Positions 35,427-43,221 of a stretch of DNA of 64,000 nucleotides are shown here, piece by piece. Source of the stretch: Mycobacterium sp. 852014-50255_SCH5639931. GTDB taxonomy: Bacteria > Actinomycetota > Actinomycetes > Mycobacteriales > Mycobacteriaceae. The number at the start of each line of letters is the position of its first letter. Position 1 is the first letter of the stretch. The stretch is from contig NZ_LZSV01000010.1 in assembly GCF_001665605.1 (NCBI RefSeq), positions 124,001-188,000 on the forward strand, written 5' to 3'. The notes under the pieces are model-generated. The model saw nothing but the letters and a program-made list of their open reading frames with translations. It did no database searches and had not been told where the DNA came from. The position numbers and the translations under genes are program-made.

Positions 35427-35786
35427 CGGCGGCCTTGTCGGTTGGCTTAACCAACAATCTTGATGAGTTGACGGGAAAAGAGAATGGCCAGGGCTTGTGG
35501 CCCTGACCAGTCATTCTCAGTGGAGCTGCCGGGAATCGAACCCGCCCCAAAAAGCGCCTTGAGCTGCGGAAACGCTGAATTTGGCTACGGCCAAACGACG
35601 CGAAAGTACGCGAAAAGACCTGCGGATACGGCAACGGTGTTGATGGCATCAACACGCCGCAACGACTGTCAGTCACCTACCTGGCTTCGTCGTCGATAAA
35701 CGGATGGGCCAAGCGTGAGCCAATCCGCATCCTTCCTCGCGAGGGGTATGGGATCCCAGAGCAAGATTGTGGCTAGCCTGCCAGGT
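35427..35786. other. Intergenic region holding tmRNA-end repeat B
   Basis: About 360 bp between the USP gene and the acyl-CoA dehydrogenase operon. It holds repeat B and, after it, the likely operon promoter. GACTG-T-CAGTC at 35664-35674 is a small inverted repeat in that promoter region. Confidence 0.6.
35485..35653 (-). repeat. tmRNA-end repeat B (attachment-site-like)
   Basis: A hairpin with stem CAGGGC/GCCCTG (35489-35505) is followed by CATTCTCAG and the tmRNA 3' end TGGAGCTGCCGGGAATCGAA (35521-35540), which continues CCCG as in ssrA. Direct repeats ACGCGAAAG/TACGCGAAAA follow (35598-35616). The perfect palindrome GTTGATG-G-CATCAAC lies at 35639-35653, again 118 bp from the tmRNA start. 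Confidence 0.85.
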
Positions 35787-36923
35787 ATGGTCACGTCGCC
35801 TGCCGTGCTCACCGCCCAGGAGCTCGAACTGCGGAGGCAGGTTCGCGCCTTTCTTGCCGAGACGCTGCCCTGGGGAACATTCGAGCCCGGCCTCGGGATG
35901 GGGGCCGAGGTCAATCCGAAGTTCTCCGCCGCGTTGGCCGAGCGCGGCTGGATCGGCATGGCGGTCCCGGCGCGCTACGGCGGTCGCGACGCCACCGCGG
36001 TCGACCGCTTTGTCGTCGTCGAAGAGCTGCTGCGCTGGGGTGCCCCGGTCGGGCATCACTGGGTCGCCGACCGACAGATCGCCCCGGTGCTGGTGCGTTA
36101 TGGCACCGAGGAACAGAAGCGGTGGCTGTTGCCCCGAATCTGCCGCGGAGAGTTGTGTTTTTGCATCGGCATGAGCGAGCCGGACGCCGGCAGCGACCTC
36201 GCGTCGGTGCGCACGCGCGGCGTGCGCGACGGCGACGACTGGCGGGTGTCGGGCGTCAAGGTGTGGACGAGCAACGCCATGCGCGCCGACTTTATGATCG
36301 CCCTGTGCCGAACCGGGGAGGGCGCCCGGCAGCAAGGACTGAGCCGATTCCTGATCGACATGTGCAGCCCCGGCGTGACGGTCAGGCCAATCCCCTTCCT
36401 GAACGGCAGTACCGAGCATTTCGCCGAGGTGGTCCTTGACGGCGTGCTGGTGTCGGACGAGATGGTGATCGGCGAGATCGGGCAGGGCTGGGCGCAGAAC
36501 GCCAACGAGTTGGCCTATGAGCGCAGCGGCCCGGACCGGTGGATCTCGACATTCCTTCTCGTTCAGGAGTTCATCCGCGAATGGCCGGGCCTGGCCGCCA
36601 GTCCCGCCGGGAGTCGGCTGATCGGCGAACTCGCGGCCCAGTACTGGGTGCTGCGCCGGCTTTCGCTGGCCGTGGCCAGGGCGATCGACGCGGGCGAGAC
36701 GCCCGCGGCCGACGCCGCGCTCATCAAGGAGATGGGCACCCGGTTCGAACAGGAGGTGGTAAGCGCGCTGCGGGAGTTGTTGGACCGCGAGCTCGTCTGC
36801 GGGCCGCAACCATCGTTGTTCGAACGGTTGTTACGCCGCGCCGTGCTGGACGCGCCGTCGTTTACCATCCGGGGCGGCACCAATGAGGTGCTGCGCTCGG
36901 TCGCCGTCAAAGGTCTCGCATGA
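35787..36923 (+). CDS. Acyl-CoA dehydrogenase (FadE), first of a pair
   Basis: A 378-residue flavoprotein. GMAVPARYGGRDAT, CIGMSEPDAGSDLAS (FAD/substrate loop), VSGVKVWTSNA, and the C-terminal helices ending IRGGTNEVLRSVAVKG follow the ACAD order. The usual YEGT near the catalytic Glu is replaced by IRGGT, as in some subunits of heteromeric FadE pairs. The ATG at 35787 is preferred to the GTG at 35715. The stop overlaps the second dehydrogenase (ATGA at 36920), so the two probably form an alpha2beta2 enzyme. Four genes from here to 39488 are translationally coupled. Confidence 0.9.
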   Translation: MVTSPAVLTAQELELRRQVRAFLAETLPWGTFEPGLGMGAEVNPKFSAALAERGWIGMAVPARYGGRDATAVDRFVVVEELLRWGAPVGHHWVADRQIAPVLVRYGTEEQKRWLLPRICRGELCFCIGMSEPDAGSDLASVRTRGVRDGDDWRVSGVKVWTSNAMRADFMIALCRTGEGARQQGLSRFLIDMCSPGVTVRPIPFLNGSTEHFAEVVLDGVLVSDEMVIGEIGQGWAQNANELAYERSGPDRWISTFLLVQEFIREWPGLAASPAGSRLIGELAAQYWVLRRLSLAVARAIDAGETPAADAALIKEMGTRFEQEVVSALRELLDRELVCGPQPSLFERLLRRAVLDAPSFTIRGGTNEVLRSVAVKGLA

Positions 36924-37969
36924 GCGACAGCGAACTGTACAGCGCGGCCGCCAAGCTGTTCGCCGCACACAGCCACGATGCGGACGAGGCCGAAGCTACC
37001 GGCTGGGCGCTACAACTTTGGGAAGCGCTGCAGCAGAGCGGTTTCAGTGACGTTCCCATCCCCGAGGAGCTGGGTGGCGCGGGTGGCGACGTTGCCGATG
37101 CGGTCCAGTTGCTCCGGGCCGCCGGAGCGCACGCGGCGCCGGTCCCCCTGGCCGAGGCCGGCCTGGTCGGCGGTTGGCTTCTGTCGTCCGCAGGTCTCGC
37201 GCTGCCGCAGGGTGTTCGCACGGTACTTCCGCCAGCGGCGACGCTGCGTCTCGACGGCGACCGCCTGTTCGGGACGGTGCCCGCCGTGCCGTGGGGTCAC
37301 CGCGCCGAGCATCTCATCGGACTCGTCGACGGCGTCGTCGTTCTCGCACCCGGACCGGCAACACAATCGGGCGGGCCGGCCGTCAGCCGCGGAGTCAACC
37401 TCGCCAATGAGCCCCGTGACACAGTGGTTTTCGAGGGTGTGCCGGTAACGGCACGTGCCGACGCGCCAGATGCCGTCACCGAAGAATCGCTCTGGGAGCG
37501 CACCGCGCTCGGACACGCCGCGTTAATGGCCGGCGCGATAAGTGCCGTCGCGGCAATGACTTTGCGGTACAGCGGCGAGCGTGAGCAGTTCGGGCGCCCC
37601 ATCGGTCGTTTCCAGGCCGTGCAAGCCCATCTGGTCACCATCCACCAGCAGGCCGCCGTGGTCGCATCGGCCCTCGACGGAGCGGTCGAGGCGGTCGGAC
37701 TCGGCCGGGGTGGCTTCGAAATCGCTTGCGCCAAAATGCTTGCCAACCGGGCGGCACAATTGGTGACGGCGGCCGCCCATCAGACGCATGGCGCCATCGG
37801 TATGACGAAGGAGTACCCGTTGCACTATCTCACCCGACGACTCTGGGCCTGGCGGGACGAAGCGGGAGGGCATCAGCGCTGGGCGGACCAGCTCGGTGCG
37901 GCTCTGGTCGCCTGCGGTCCCGACGCCCTCTACCCAGCGATCCAGTCAGGATCGGAGGTAATGCGGTGA
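36920..37969 (+). CDS. Acyl-CoA dehydrogenase-like protein (FadE), second of a pair
   Basis: A 349-residue, more divergent ACAD. VPIPEELGGAGGDVADAV, LGHAALMAGAISAVAAMTL, YSGEREQFGRPIGRFQAVQ (the Arg/Gln that contacts FAD across the dimer) and HQTHGAIGMTKEYPLHYL are family marks. The N-terminal domain is shortened and its middle strand domain is weak, so it may be the smaller subunit of a heterotetramer with the upstream gene. Its stop overlaps the GTG of the hydrolase gene. Confidence 0.88.
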   Translation: MSDSELYSAAAKLFAAHSHDADEAEATGWALQLWEALQQSGFSDVPIPEELGGAGGDVADAVQLLRAAGAHAAPVPLAEAGLVGGWLLSSAGLALPQGVRTVLPPAATLRLDGDRLFGTVPAVPWGHRAEHLIGLVDGVVVLAPGPATQSGGPAVSRGVNLANEPRDTVVFEGVPVTARADAPDAVTEESLWERTALGHAALMAGAISAVAAMTLRYSGEREQFGRPIGRFQAVQAHLVTIHQQAAVVASALDGAVEAVGLGRGGFEIACAKMLANRAAQLVTAAAHQTHGAIGMTKEYPLHYLTRRLWAWRDEAGGHQRWADQLGAALVACGPDALYPAIQSGSEVMR

Positions 37970-38730
37970 AGCGACTGCAGCGCCCGGACGGGGTCACGCT
38001 GGCCTATCAGGTGCACAACCCTCAGGCGCCCCGTGTGCCGCTCTTGCTCACGCACGGTTTCGGCGCGACCTCGGGCATGTGGGACCGCAATGTCGATGCC
38101 TTGAGCGCCGATCGGCCGGTGATCGTCTGGGACATGCGCGGCCACGGCAGCAGCGACGCACCTGACGACCTGGACCGCTACAGCGAGCAGATCGCCGTCG
38201 CCGACATGGCGGCCGTTCTCGACGCCGCGGGCGCCGAGCGGGCCGTGCTCGGCGGAATGTCTTTGGGCGGCTACCTATCTCTCGCATTCCACCTCGCCCA
38301 TCCGGAGCGGGTGGCCGCGCTGGTGCTAGTCGACACGGGTCCGGGCTACCGCAACGACGAAGCCCGCGACAAGTGGAACGCGTGGGTGGAACGACGCGCC
38401 CAACAGCTTGAGCGGGGCGAAGCGGCGACCGATTTCTCGGCGGAGGTCGCGCAGGCGGTGCACGAGCATCCGGAGGGGCTGCCTCGCGCCGCCCGCGGTG
38501 TGATGGCTCAAAAGGACGCCCGCGTGATCACATCGCTCGACAGCATCACGGTGCCCACGTTGGTGATCGTCGGCGCCAAGGACAGCGACTTTCTGGCTCC
38601 GGCCGACTACATGCATCGCAAGATCTCCAATTCCCGCAAGGTCGTCATCGAGGGCGCGGGGCATGCCGCGAACATGGACCGGCCCGAGATGTTCAATGCC
38701 GCCGCCCGCGAACTACTGGAGCAGTTGTGA
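37966..38730 (+). CDS. Alpha/beta hydrolase
   Basis: A 254-residue hydrolase. LLLTHGFGATSGMWDRN is the HG oxyanion region, VWDMRGHGSSDAPDD the next strand, LGGMSLGGYLSLAF holds the nucleophile Ser (G-x-S-x-G), and VIEGAGHAANMDRPE the catalytic His. The GTG at 37966 overlaps the upstream stop (GTGA). In an ACAD/enoyl-CoA hydratase operon it may act as a thioesterase or open a ring or ester of the substrate, which is inferred. Confidence 0.9.
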   Translation: MKRLQRPDGVTLAYQVHNPQAPRVPLLLTHGFGATSGMWDRNVDALSADRPVIVWDMRGHGSSDAPDDLDRYSEQIAVADMAAVLDAAGAERAVLGGMSLGGYLSLAFHLAHPERVAALVLVDTGPGYRNDEARDKWNAWVERRAQQLERGEAATDFSAEVAQAVHEHPEGLPRAARGVMAQKDARVITSLDSITVPTLVIVGAKDSDFLAPADYMHRKISNSRKVVIEGAGHAANMDRPEMFNAAARELLEQL

Positions 38731-39488
38731 GCATTCCGGATGTCACCGTCGAATTCACCGACCACGTGGCCATGGTGGAGATCCATCGGCCCCCGAACAA
38801 CTTCTTTGACACCGCGTTGATCAAGGGCATCGCCGACGCTTACGAGCGGCTGGACGACGAGGCGGAATGCCGGGCGATCGTGTTGTGTGCGGAGGGAAAG
38901 CACTTCTGCGCCGGCGCCGACTTCTCCCGGCCCGCCGGGGATCGTTCGTCACCCGGCGAGCTTTACGCCCAGGCCATCAGGTTGTTCCGCGCCGGTAAGC
39001 CGGTTGTCGCGGCGGTGCACGGCGCCGCGATCGGCGGCGGTCTCGGGCTTGCCCTCAGCGCGGACTTCCGGGTGGGGGCACCCTCGTCGAAATTCGCGGC
39101 CAACTTCAGCCGGCTCGGATTTCATCCCGGCTTCGGGATCACCACCACGTTGCCACGTGTCGTCGGCCAGCAAAAAGCACTCGAATGGATGCTCACCGGT
39201 GAGCGGTTTGGTGGTGAAATCGGTTATGCAGCAGGGTTGTTCGACGAATTAGCCACCGATGGTGACGTGCGCCCGGCGGCGATTCGGTTCGCCGAGCGTA
39301 TCGCCGCCGCGGCTCCCCTGGCGCTGACAAGCATCCGTGCCACCATGCGCACCGGACTCGCCGAGGCCGTCGCCGCGGCCATCGCACGCGAAGTAGAAGA
39401 GCAGACGCGATTACAGGCGACCGCCGACTTCCGCGAGGGTGTGACCGCAGCGGCCCAGCGCCGCGCTCCGATGTTCACCGGCCGCTGA
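38727..39488 (+). CDS. Enoyl-CoA hydratase/isomerase (EchA-type)
   Basis: A 253-residue crotonase-fold protein. VEIHRPPNNFFDTALI, AIVLCAEGKHFCAGADFS (CoA oxyanion hole) and AVHGAAIGGGLGLALSADFRVG (second oxyanion segment) are present. The position of the first catalytic Glu reads as part of RLGFHPGFGITTTLPR. The GTG at 38727 overlaps the upstream stop. It would hydrate the 2-enoyl-CoA made by the paired dehydrogenases. It is the last gene of the coupled operon. Confidence 0.92.
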   Translation: MSIPDVTVEFTDHVAMVEIHRPPNNFFDTALIKGIADAYERLDDEAECRAIVLCAEGKHFCAGADFSRPAGDRSSPGELYAQAIRLFRAGKPVVAAVHGAAIGGGLGLALSADFRVGAPSSKFAANFSRLGFHPGFGITTTLPRVVGQQKALEWMLTGERFGGEIGYAAGLFDELATDGDVRPAAIRFAERIAAAAPLALTSIRATMRTGLAEAVAAAIAREVEEQTRLQATADFREGVTAAAQRRAPMFTGR

Positions 39489-39498
39489 AGGTCCTTGA

Positions 39499-39753
39499 GA
39501 AGGGTCCAGCGACATTCAGCGACGTAACGTCGGCCTAGAAGTCCGCAAGTCCAAGATCAGCCGGAAGCAGGCCACGGAAATACTCCATCGAAGCAAACGG
39601 CCGACCGATGGCCAGCCCTGGAAGCTCTCCCATGACGATGCCGTGTTGGTCGACAACAACGAATTGCAGCTACTCGTCGACCCCAAGAACGCGGGCGCCG
39701 AGCGACCTATCCTCGTTGCCACGGACGAGGGCGGACGGCGCCACCTGCGCTGA
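39499..39753 (+). pseudogene. Start-less coding-like fragment
   Basis: An open frame of 84 codons follows a stop at 39496-39498 and ends at TGA 39751-39753. It has no ATG or early GTG. The product ends in WKLSHDDAVLVDNNELQLLV and a charged tail that look like real protein sequence. It is probably the rest of a lost gene. The parent family is not recognised. Confidence 0.35.
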
Positions 39754-39931
39754 CCTTCCAAGGCCTGCGCGTGCGGGATTTCGGGTACACATGCTGGCCA
39801 CGCTTGACGGAGCCCGATTGGAGCTGGAACGTCGGCTGCTGGGGTATCTCCGTTTCACCCAGGTACGGATACGCGTGGGTGTAGCCCGACTGTTCTGCCA
39901 CCGACCGTATCCGGCTGCGGCGGGTTGCGTA

Positions 39932-41182
39932 ATGAAAGTTGTTACCGCGGGTTACCGTGGTGCCGTGCCTGATTGGTGCGGGTGCTCAGCGCCATCACCT
40001 GTTTCGCGCCGCAGTGTCCTCAAATACGTTGCGGCCGCGCCCGTTATGCTGGCTTTGGACACGGCCGCCTCGGGGCTGGCCCAATCCCCGAGCGCGAAGG
40101 CGGATCCCGTCCTGGTCGCGGCGGTCGAAGCGCCCGGCCAGGCCCCCAATATCATCAGCCGCTCCCAGTGGGGCGCCGACGAGTCGATTCGCAGCCGAGC
40201 ACCGATGTACGACAACGGAATCAAGGCAGGCGTCGTGCACCATTCCGCGGGGGTCAATGACTACGCGCAGCAGGATTCGGCGGCAATTGTGCGGGCGATC
40301 TACACCTACCACACCAGCACCCTGGGCTGGTCGGACATCGCCTACAATGCGTTGGTCGACAAGTACGGCCAGGTATTCGAGGGCCGATTCGGCGGGATGA
40401 CGAGAGCGGTTCAGGGCACCCACACTGGCGGGTTCAACCGGAACACGTGGGCAGTGTGCATGATTGGCGAGTTCAACGCGGTGGGCCCTACGCTGATTCA
40501 GGTACGCACCGTCGGGCGCTTGCTCGGGTGGCGGCTGGCCATGGATGGCATCGACCCACAGGGCAATGTCGCGTTGACATCGGACGGGGGCCCCTACACC
40601 CGTCACCCGCAAGGCGCCGTCGTGACCCTGCCCTGCGTTTTCGCCCACCGCGATGTTAGCGACACTGATTGCCCCGGCCACCTCGGATATGCCTTGATGA
40701 ACCAGATTCGCGACATTGCCGCGCGGTTCAATAGTCGCCCCCGCGCCCAGGATCTGGCGCAGTCGCTACAAGGTACTGCCATCTATGACCGGTGGCAGGC
40801 GATGGGCGGCATGAACAGCGCACTGGGCGCACCGACGTCGCCGGAATCGCAAGGGGCCGGAGCAACGCGCTACGTAATCTTCGAGAAGGGGGCGATGTAC
40901 TGGTCACCGGCCAGCGGGGCCCAACCCGTCACCGGCGCCATCTACGCCGCGTGGGGCGCCCTCGGCTACGAACACAGTGCACTGGGACTGCCGACGAGCG
41001 CCGAAATCCAAGAGCCCCAATGGGTCGTCCAGAACTTTCAACACGGCACCCTCAACTTTGATCGTGGGAACGGGGCAGTCGCAAGCGTGATCAACGGTGT
41101 CGTTGGTCTGGTGCCGCCGCCGTCAGCGGACGGGCCGACTGTCCAGCTCGAGCGGTTTTCGCCGGCGCGCAGCCGAGTTTGA
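39932..41182 (+). CDS. Tat-exported PGRP amidase with LGFP repeats
   Basis: A protein of about 416 residues. A twin-arginine signal (SRRSVLKYVAAAPVMLAL) is followed by a PGRP/Ami_2 domain: IISRSQWGADESIR, AGVVHHSAGVNDY (Zn His), DIAYNALVDKYGQVFEGRFGG and FAHRDVSDTDCPG (Zn His and Cys). The C-terminus carries two LGFP-type repeats (MNSALGAPTSPES, EHSALGLPTSAEIQ) that bind the wall. The layout is that of Rv3811-like proteins. The start may be this ATG or the GTG at 39965. It probably cuts or binds peptidoglycan. Confidence 0.88.
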   Translation: MKVVTAGYRGAVPDWCGCSAPSPVSRRSVLKYVAAAPVMLALDTAASGLAQSPSAKADPVLVAAVEAPGQAPNIISRSQWGADESIRSRAPMYDNGIKAGVVHHSAGVNDYAQQDSAAIVRAIYTYHTSTLGWSDIAYNALVDKYGQVFEGRFGGMTRAVQGTHTGGFNRNTWAVCMIGEFNAVGPTLIQVRTVGRLLGWRLAMDGIDPQGNVALTSDGGPYTRHPQGAVVTLPCVFAHRDVSDTDCPGHLGYALMNQIRDIAARFNSRPRAQDLAQSLQGTAIYDRWQAMGGMNSALGAPTSPESQGAGATRYVIFEKGAMYWSPASGAQPVTGAIYAAWGALGYEHSALGLPTSAEIQEPQWVVQNFQHGTLNFDRGNGAVASVINGVVGLVPPPSADGPTVQLERFSPARSRV

Positions 41183-41880
41183 CCGGCCGCCTGGTATGAA
41201 TGAGCATCCCTCGATCACACCCAATTTGTTATAGAAATCGGCCGCAATCTCAGGACCGCGACGGCGGATACTCAAGGCGTGTCAGAGCGCCCACGAAGTT
41301 GGACGAAGGTCGCCAGGCTGGCGGGTTACTGCCTGTTGGCAGGCGTGATGGCGGCGGCATTCATGTTTCCCGCCGTCGGCACTATCGGGTTGTTCTTTCA
41401 ACCGCGCCTCTGACGTTGTCTCCGGCGCTAGCGGCTCGAGCGACGGTGAACCTATCCAAGAAGTCGCACCACTCCAGCTGATCGTGGGTCTGGATACCAG
41501 CCCCGCGGAGTTGTCACGAACCCGTCCTTACTACCATTCAGTGACGTTGCGAAACCGAAACGTCAACGGACTCATGCCCGCATAGCCCGAGACTCCATGT
41601 CCCTCACGAGGCTATTGCCGTGTGCAACCATGCCGCGGTTCCTCACTGGGCCAGCTGAAGGGTCTTTCGACATTTAGAGGTGCGTACCTCTGTCACCGCG
41701 AGCTGAGACGTGCGCGGGCCGGTAGGGGCGGCGCTGCCGACAGCAGACCGTCGACACCGCCTGGCGGCTGATGAGGTCCTCGGACTTGCGTTGTGGTGAT
41801 TGCTGCGGTTGCGCAGACAGAGCGGTTGTCACATCGCATCATTAATCCACACGTATCGGAGATGTTCAGAGACGAGGGGC
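41183..41880. other. Gene-poor stretch with a decayed PBP fragment and a hairpin
   Basis: About 700 bp. 41279-41585 is the ponA-like remnant. AGAGGT-GCGT-ACCTCT at 41676-41691 is a perfect hairpin. Nothing else was recognised. Confidence 0.5.
41279..41585 (+). pseudogene. Decayed ponA2-like (class A PBP) N-terminus with frameshift
   Basis: From GTG 41279 the frame reads MSERPRSWTKVARLAGYCLL and continues through a membrane span (AGVMAAAFMFPAVGTIGLFF) to a stop at 41411, 44 codons. In the next frame, from 41400, it continues NRASDVV. PonA2-type proteins of mycobacteria begin in this way (MxER..., LAG, MFPF.G, SNRASEVV as I recall), so one base has been gained or lost near 41398. The second frame runs only to 41585 and the catalytic domains are missing. 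Confidence 0.6.
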
Positions 41881-42813
41881 ATGACCATGGCCGATCCGAC
41901 ATGCTCAACGCACGGGTGGAGCATCTTAAACTCGGCTCAATCCCATTCGGCGTTCGCAGGTGTTCTCGCGGGCTTCGCTTTCACCGCTGCTGTGATCTAT
42001 ATGGGGAGCGCAGGACGAGGACCTGACGAGAACACCCGCGACGGGCGCGCTATTGCGCGCAATGCCGCCGCTAGAAGTCTGCAAGAGGTGCAAGCTATCG
42101 CGTTATTTACCGCTTCTTTCATAGTTCTCGGACTAGACAGCTACCTCTTCAGTGTGGTGGCGGGTAATCGGCCATTCCCGGGTATTGCGCAGCCACCTGA
42201 ACCTTGCGGTCGCGTCTGGAGTCAAGCATTGATAGCGAACGGCATGCTCGCAGTCGGAGCTGTTGCTATGGTGTGCAACATCACCACGCTGTTTCTATCG
42301 CAACAGTTAAATATCAAAGACGAGAACAGTCGCCATTACCTACGCTTCTTCTTGATCAGTCTCACAGGTGCCGGGATGCTGGCCATAATCCTGTTCCTGG
42401 GTCTGACGTCGGTTGACTACCTGGACGTCGTGTACGACCACCGCGTTTCCTGGTGGTTCGCCGTTGCGCTATGGGTTGTTACGTTAGGCAACATGGGAGT
42501 TGCCATCTATTTTGGTTCTCGCAGCTATGTGAGGAAACCCGCTTTAACCCATGCGGATGGTCAAAATATTAAACCGGCGAACCGCTTGAAGATGCCTACT
42601 TACCTCATTGTTGTATATGCTGGGGTTGGTCCCATCTCGGCTGCGGCGGCGCGGTTCCCGAATTGGCCTGAAAAACCGATTACCTGGGTCGTTGTTGCTT
42701 ATTGTATACTCGGGCTGATATTTCCTGCGGCAATCGTCGTTTGGCTAGCTGACGCGGTATTGCCTGGGAAACCACCAGGCACAGCATCTGAGCATCCCAG
42801 ACACACCATCTGA
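41881..42813 (+). CDS. Seven-TM membrane protein of unknown function, AT-richer than its neighbours
   Basis: A 310-residue protein with about seven hydrophobic spans, starting with SHSAFAGVLAGFAFTAAVIY and ending with VVVAYCILGLIFPAAIVVW. A short Arg-rich loop follows span 1. The ATG at 41881 sits after GAGGGGC. Codons such as TTT, AAT, ATA and TAT are frequent, which is unlike the flanking genes and suggests recent arrival. It lies in the cassette between repeats B and C, next to copy C. No family is recognised. Confidence 0.75.
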   Translation: MTMADPTCSTHGWSILNSAQSHSAFAGVLAGFAFTAAVIYMGSAGRGPDENTRDGRAIARNAAARSLQEVQAIALFTASFIVLGLDSYLFSVVAGNRPFPGIAQPPEPCGRVWSQALIANGMLAVGAVAMVCNITTLFLSQQLNIKDENSRHYLRFFLISLTGAGMLAIILFLGLTSVDYLDVVYDHRVSWWFAVALWVVTLGNMGVAIYFGSRSYVRKPALTHADGQNIKPANRLKMPTYLIVVYAGVGPISAAAARFPNWPEKPITWVVVAYCILGLIFPAAIVVWLADAVLPGKPPGTASEHPRHTI

Positions 42814-43221
42814 GCATCCTCGGCCCGTAAGAGCACCAGGTTGGTCGGCCTTGCCTCAAGAGGATTTCTGCCGTGCTAAAGCGCCTTGCTTCTCACCCGG
42901 GCTTACTTTCCCTCTTCAGGTCCGTATCCCGGCTCGGCTGAACGCGTTTCGGTTCACCCGGCATCTTCGGAGTGCCACCGTCCTTTCTCAGTGCAGCTGC
43001 CGGGAATCGAACCCGCCTCAAAAATCGCGCTGACCCGCAGGAATGCGGAATTTCGATACACGAAACGACGTGAAAGTACGCGAAATGACCTGCGCGTACG
43101 CCCAAAGCGTTGATGGCATCAACACTGGTCACGGTTCGCATAGGTAGGCGGCGCGCCTCGAGGTGGGCAGAGCTGGGATCGGGTGAGGCCCGACCGAAGA
43201 TATGGGCGCCCGCACCGGCGC
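42814..43221. other. Intergenic region holding tmRNA-end repeat C
   Basis: About 400 bp between two convergent genes. It holds repeat C (42985-43123). The flanks show no gene. Confidence 0.6.
42985..43123 (-). repeat. tmRNA-end repeat C (attachment-site-like)
   Basis: TTTCTCAG is followed by TGCAGCTGCCGGGAATCGAA (42992-43011; one change from ssrA) and CCCG. The next ~93 bp align with copy B, including ACGTGAAAGTACGCGAAA. The perfect palindrome GTTGATG-G-CATCAAC is at 43109-43123, 117 bp from the tmRNA start. No clear hairpin remains on the outer side. Confidence 0.85.
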
